Assembly: GCA_030705665.1 (NCBI GenBank) | Contig: JAUZQA010000095.1 | Location: 1 to 10,327, forward strand | Reading direction: 5' to 3' | From: Bacillota bacterium | GTDB lineage: Bacteria > Bacillota > Bacilli > Bacillales_B > DSM-18226 | Length of the DNA stretch: 10,327 bases | Shown here: piece after piece, positions 8,053 to 10,327 of the stretch | How the letters are laid out: each line of letters opens with the position of its first letter | Position numbering within the stretch: position 1 is the first letter of the stretch | Translations under genes and position numbers: made by a program | The notes under the pieces: generated by a model | What the model was told of the DNA's origin: nothing | The model's input: the letters and a program-made list of their open reading frames with translations, nothing else | Database searches by the model: none

Positions 8053-8084
8053 TTCAATAAATATGGGCATCCTTCAAATATAAT
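8053..8084 (+). promoter_or_regulatory. Possible sigma-A promoter with consensus -10 box
   Basis: TATAAT at 8079-8084 matches the -10 consensus exactly. No good -35 box is present at 17 bases: the nearest, TTCAAT at 8053-8058, is poor and has a 20-base spacer, and there is no TGn extension. Transcription would start near 8091. A CcpA-type operator begins at the last base of the -10 box. The promoter would serve the small ORF and ywzB downstream. AT-rich sequence makes chance TATAAT boxes likely. Confidence 0.45.
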
Positions 8085-8097
8085 GAAAACGCTAACA
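8084..8097 (+). promoter_or_regulatory. Catabolite-responsive element (cre) candidate
   Basis: TGAAAACGCTAACA matches the cre consensus TGWAANCGNTNWCA of Bacillus at every fixed position. CcpA with HPr-Ser-P binds such sites when preferred sugars are plentiful. The site shares a base with the -10 box and would cover the transcription start, a position that in known cases gives repression. Binding itself is inferred. Confidence 0.6.
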
Positions 8098-8123
8098 AGT
8101 GAAATTCCTCCAAAACCTTGTTA
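8093..8123 (+). repeat. Inverted repeat in the leader after the cre site
   Basis: TAACAAG (8093-8099) and CTTGTTA (8117-8123) can pair around a 17-base loop that contains CCTCC (8107-8111). The left arm overlaps the cre. In a transcript starting near 8091 it would sit at the very 5' end and might stabilise the RNA. The stem is AT-rich and weak. Confidence 0.4.
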
Positions 8124-8148
8124 TATCAATATATTGGGGATAAATATT

Positions 8149-8238
8149 ATGTCAAATTTTTTTCAAAAAATAGACAATCTTTTCAGCTTTTTTGCGTTCA
8201 ATGTGTTACTATATTCATGGTTTAAAAAAGTGAGGTGA
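8149..8238 (+). CDS. Hypothetical small hydrophobic peptide (29 codons)
   Basis: I do not recognise this reading frame. It starts at ATG 8149, with a TTGGGGA stretch (8134-8140) nine bases upstream as a weak ribosome binding site, and ends at TGA 8236-8238, four bases before the ywzB ATG. Its stop overlaps the GAGGTGA ribosome binding site of ywzB, so its translation could be coupled to ywzB. The peptide has a short polar N-terminus (MSNFFQKIDN), a core rich in F, L, V and Y (LFSFFAFNVLLYSWF) long enough for a short membrane helix, and a basic end (KKVR). Seven of 29 residues are phenylalanine, which T-rich non-coding DNA could produce by chance. It follows the TATAAT box and cre site. It could be a real small membrane protein, a leader peptide, or noise. 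Confidence 0.35.
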   Translation: MSNFFQKIDNLFSFFAFNVLLYSWFKKVR

Positions 8239-8242
8239 CAGG

Positions 8243-8491
8243 ATGGTAAATGATTTTGGGCAGCAGGCCTTATTAAGCCTACTATCGCATTTGGTGTTTA
8301 TTGCCATTTCTTGGTGGGCATTACAGGCAGTTCGCTTAGACAAGCTAATAAAGCCAAACCATATTTTTCAGGCTAGGTTGCTTTACATATTATTAGCAAT
8401 TATCATCGGCTCATCCGTAAGCAACTTTTTCCTGGATTACTATCAATGGTCAAAACAGCTGCCGTTAATTTTACAATACATACAAATATAG
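8243..8491 (+). CDS. ywzB: DUF1146 family small membrane protein YwzB
   Basis: This 82-residue protein closely resembles B. subtilis YwzB of the DUF1146 family, whose function is unknown. Two hydrophobic segments are seen, at about residues 9-29 (LLSLLSHLVFIAISWWALQAV) and 44-64, joined by a short basic stretch. Conserved pieces include FGQQALL, SWWALQA, the HIFQARLLYIL stretch, and GSSVSNFFLDY, then WSKQLPLIL. It starts at ATG 8243, with GAGGTGA just upstream at 8232-8238, a close but workable spacing. It lies upstream of ywmB and murA as in B. subtilis, which suggests a link to the cell envelope by context only. No function should be assigned from sequence. Confidence 0.9.
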   Translation: MVNDFGQQALLSLLSHLVFIAISWWALQAVRLDKLIKPNHIFQARLLYILLAIIIGSSVSNFFLDYYQWSKQLPLILQYIQI

Positions 8492-8661
8492 GTCCTTGTA
8501 CATGTTCCTATTTATTTGGATTTTAAGTAAAATTCAATTTGTGTGGTATTGAACATAGCGGAAGAATAAGCTAGGAAAATAGCAATTGTCAAATAGTGAC
8601 GACAATTCCCAAGTATGCTCCACGTCTTCTTGGTAACAATGAAGATAAGGGGAGTGTAGAG
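8492..8661. other. Leader between ywzB and ywmB
   Basis: This 170-base gap has no convincing gene or terminator. It contains two inverted repeats: TTCAAT/ATTGAA (8533-8538 and 8548-8553) and AATTGTC/GACAATT (8584-8590 and 8601-8607). A TTGAAC at 8549-8554 could be a -35 box, but the matching -10 position (TAGGAA, 8572-8577) is poor, so a separate ywmB promoter is possible but not shown. Confidence 0.5.
8584..8607. repeat. Inverted repeat upstream of ywmB
   Basis: AATTGTC and its exact reverse complement GACAATT are separated by ten bases, AAATAGTGAC. The arms are 17 bases apart centre to centre, which would suit a dimeric regulator or a small hairpin. No regulator is identified. Confidence 0.45.
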
Positions 8662-9393
8662 ATGAAAAATAAAACAATGTATATTGTTCTTTTTTTAATG
8701 GTTGGATTTGTTATTTTTCAAATAGGGAATCGGACGGCAGTCTCTGCGGGAGAGCGAGACACTGATCTAAAAAAATTAGTCACGGCATTTAAAAACGAGA
8801 ATATTTTACTCACAGAATGGTCTTTCTATGCAAGAGAACATTGGGTAAACCTTAAGAGTGCGGATGAAGTAAAGGAATATGCGCAAAAGCTAAAGCAAAG
8901 ATATCCCAACTGGGAATGGTCCGAGTCAAATACCAGCCAAAAATGGGAAGTATCAGCTAAATCTCCAACTTCTAAACACCACCAGGAACTACTTCAAATT
9001 ATGGCAACCCACACAGATGCGTATATTGTTTATCGGGTCAGCGGGAATAAGTGGAATGAAGCGTCAGAGTCCTTTTTTACATCGGATCAGTACAAAAATA
9101 GGCTAAACGACATATTTCACGGTTTGCCAACAATTTTCTCTTGTATTAAGGGTGAATTCGGTGATAAGATGTATACGTCTTTGCCAAAAACAATGAATCA
9201 TTTATTGAAAATTTTTAATGCGAAAGAGATAGAAGCCTTAAAAGAGGATAATTTCATGTCGGTTACGGCAGAGTCACCAAGTTTTGCGGATTCGATCAAA
9301 AATCGTAATTTGCAAATCGGTGTTCGCTCAGAAGGATTGGGCGCTAAGACTACCGTTGTAGTTGGCACACCAATCATAACGATTGAATATTAA
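8662..9393 (+). CDS. ywmB: YwmB family exported protein (DUF1779, TATA-box-binding-like fold)
   Basis: The 243-residue product matches YwmB of Bacillus in length, layout and position before murA. The family carries a name that refers to a TATA-binding-protein-like fold, not to DNA binding; its role is unknown. An N-terminal hydrophobic segment at residues 6-22 after a basic MKNK start, followed by AVSA-GE at 26-31, fits a signal peptide with cleavage after A29, or a membrane anchor. The rest is soluble and would lie outside the cytoplasm. The ATG at 8662 is chosen because AAGGGGAG at 8647-8654 stands seven bases before it; a longer frame from GTG 8596 lacks such a site and would put 22 charged and polar residues before the signal sequence. 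The murA start follows after 32 bases. Confidence 0.85.
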   Translation: MKNKTMYIVLFLMVGFVIFQIGNRTAVSAGERDTDLKKLVTAFKNENILLTEWSFYAREHWVNLKSADEVKEYAQKLKQRYPNWEWSESNTSQKWEVSAKSPTSKHHQELLQIMATHTDAYIVYRVSGNKWNEASESFFTSDQYKNRLNDIFHGLPTIFSCIKGEFGDKMYTSLPKTMNHLLKIFNAKEIEALKEDNFMSVTAESPSFADSIKNRNLQIGVRSEGLGAKTTVVVGTPIITIEY

Positions 9394-9411
9394 TATAGAG
9401 AATATGGACGC

Positions 9412-9428
9412 GGAGGGGAATACTCTTG
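9412..9428 (+). promoter_or_regulatory. Ribosome binding site and TTG start of murA
   Basis: GGAGGGG at 9412-9418 is seven bases before TTG 9426-9428. The residues that follow (EKIIVRGGK) match the known N-terminus of MurA, and no in-frame ATG or GTG lies close by at the right place, so TTG is the start. Confidence 0.85.
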
Positions 9429-10327
9429 GAAAAGATTATCGTCCGCGGCGGAAAAAGGCTATATGGTACGGTTAGAGTTGAAGGCGCAAAAAATTCCGTG
9501 CTGCCTGTTATCGCTGCAACATTATTAGCAAGTGATGGAAAAAGTGTATTAAGAGATGTGCCAACTCTCTCCGATGTATACACAATTAATGAAGTATTAC
9601 GGACCTTAAACGCAGAAGTAGTTTTTGAAAATAATACGGTAAACGTAAATGCATCCAGAGAGTTGAAAGAAGAAGCGCCATTCGAATACGTTCGAAAAAT
9701 GCGTGCTTCCGTCCTTGTAATGGGATCACTTCTCGCTCGTAACGGGCGGGCCCGGGTTGCGCTTCCCGGAGGATGTGCTATTGGATCCCGCCCTATCGAC
9801 CAGCACCTAAAAGGTTTTGAAGCCATGGGTGCAAAGGTGAAGGTAGGGAATGGCTTCATTGAAGCGGAAGTAGACGGCCGCTTAAAGGGAGCTAAAATAT
9901 ATCTTGATTTTCCAAGTGTAGGAGCAACCGAGAATATCATGATGGCTGCTTCACTTGCAGAAGGAACATCCGTTATTGAAAATGTTGCAAAAGAACCTGA
10001 AATCGTCGATCTTGCTAATTTCCTTAATAAAATGGGCGCAAATGTAAGAGGCGCCGGTACAGGTACAATTCGGATTGAAGGCGTGAAGCAATTGTTTGGT
10101 GCAGACCACACGATTATTCCTGACCGAATTGAAGCTGGTACATTTATGGTAGCTGCTGCGATTACAGGCGGTAATGTCCTTGTAAAAGGCGCAGTGCCAG
10201 AACACTTATCCTCCCTCATTGCCAAAATGGAGGAAATGGGTGTAACGATTGTCGAAGAAAATGACGGTGTTCGCGTAATTGGACCTGAAAAGCTAAAAGC
10301 AGCTGATATTAAAACGATGCCGCATCC
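9426..10327 (+). CDS. murA: UDP-N-acetylglucosamine 1-carboxyvinyltransferase MurA (5' part, partial)
   Basis: MurA transfers enolpyruvate from phosphoenolpyruvate to UDP-N-acetylglucosamine, the first committed step of peptidoglycan synthesis, in the cytoplasm; it is the target of fosfomycin. The frame is open from TTG 9426 to the window end, giving 300 of the usual roughly 430 residues. Key features are K22-N23 in [13 protein letters not shown], the catalytic cysteine C117 in [17 protein letters not shown] with R122 nearby, [15 protein letters not shown], and [20 protein letters not shown]. The catalytic aspartate (D305 in E. coli numbering) lies beyond the window. The cysteine, not aspartate, at 117 predicts ordinary fosfomycin sensitivity at this residue. 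Sequence resembles B. subtilis MurAA, the essential paralogue, more than MurAB (MurZ), judged from memory. A long open frame on the other strand is only its shadow. Confidence 0.96.
   Translation, partial: MEKIIVRGGKRLYGTVRVEGAKNSVLPVIAATLLASDGKSVLRDVPTLSDVYTINEVLRTLNAEVVFENNTVNVNASRELKEEAPFEYVRKMRASVLVMGSLLARNGRARVALPGGCAIGSRPIDQHLKGFEAMGAKVKVGNGFIEAEVDGRLKGAKIYLDFPSVGATENIMMAASLAEGTSVIENVAKEPEIVDLANFLNKMGANVRGAGTGTIRIEGVKQLFGADHTIIPDRIEAGTFMVAAAITGGNVLVKGAVPEHLSSLIAKMEEMGVTIVEENDGVRVIGPEKLKAADIKTMPH

Larger units (their letters stand above)
7944..8242. other. AT-rich intergenic region between the nuo operon and ywzB
   Basis: About 300 AT-rich bases lie between the nuo terminator and ywzB. 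The first 130 bases show no gene; they hold only a 12-base palindrome (ACAAAATTTTGT, 7975-7986) and AT tracts. The later part holds a TATAAT box, a perfect cre-like operator, a hairpin and a 29-codon small ORF, each listed separately. The region is the likely site of the promoter for the ywzB-ywmB-murA genes. Confidence 0.7.

Noticed and set aside
8502..8552. A 16-codon hydrophobic ORF (MFLFIWILSKIQFVWY) after ywzB
   Set aside because: It is very short, has only an AGGT remnant upstream, and is in AT-rich DNA; nothing sets it apart from chance.
8596..8661. N-terminal extension of ywmB from GTG 8596
   Set aside because: There is no ribosome binding site before it, and it would bury the signal sequence behind 22 extra residues; the ATG at 8662 has a strong site at the right distance.
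9374..10225. A 283-codon open frame on the minus strand
   Set aside because: It lies wholly opposite murA, whose conserved active-site sequence is on the + strand; the minus translation is low in complexity, rich in S, T, P and F, and resembles no family. It is a codon-bias shadow.

Overview
The window looks like the chromosome of a low-to-moderate GC Gram-positive bacterium of the family Bacillaceae (Bacillus or a relative such as Neobacillus). This rests on strong AGGAGG-like ribosome binding sites, GTG and TTG starts, a short Bacillus-type NuoI, and the gene order nuo operon, then ywzB-ywmB-murA. No database search was possible, so the genus is inferred from remembered protein sequences.

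Region 1 (1-7943) is the distal part of a respiratory complex I operon on the + strand: the 3' end of nuoD, then nuoH, nuoI, nuoJ, nuoK, nuoL, nuoM and nuoN, closed by a strong rho-independent terminator. Most genes overlap by 1 or 4 bases or lie within a few bases of each other, which implies co-transcription and coupled translation. Together they encode the last quinone-side subunit visible (NuoD), the quinone-channel subunit (NuoH), the iron-sulfur wire (NuoI), the small membrane subunits (NuoJ, NuoK) and three antiporter-like proton channels (NuoL, NuoM, NuoN). The NADH-oxidising genes nuoE, nuoF and nuoG are not at their usual place between nuoD and nuoH, so this is the 11-subunit-type layout as far as can be seen. 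The only sizeable gap, between nuoK and nuoL, holds a perfect 22-base palindrome and two GC-rich hairpins.

Region 2 (7944-8242) is an AT-rich intergenic stretch. It holds a TATAAT box fused to a perfect match to the CcpA catabolite-responsive element, a possible leader hairpin, and a previously unlisted 29-codon hydrophobic small ORF that ends just before ywzB.

Region 3 (8243-10327) carries ywzB (DUF1146 membrane protein), ywmB (exported protein, DUF1779) and the first 300 codons of murA, the first committed enzyme of peptidoglycan synthesis, which starts with TTG and runs off the window. This trio has the same order as in Bacillus subtilis. No rRNA, tRNA, CRISPR array or intact mobile element was seen. 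Most of the window is ordinary housekeeping sequence; the points worth a second look are the intergenic elements.
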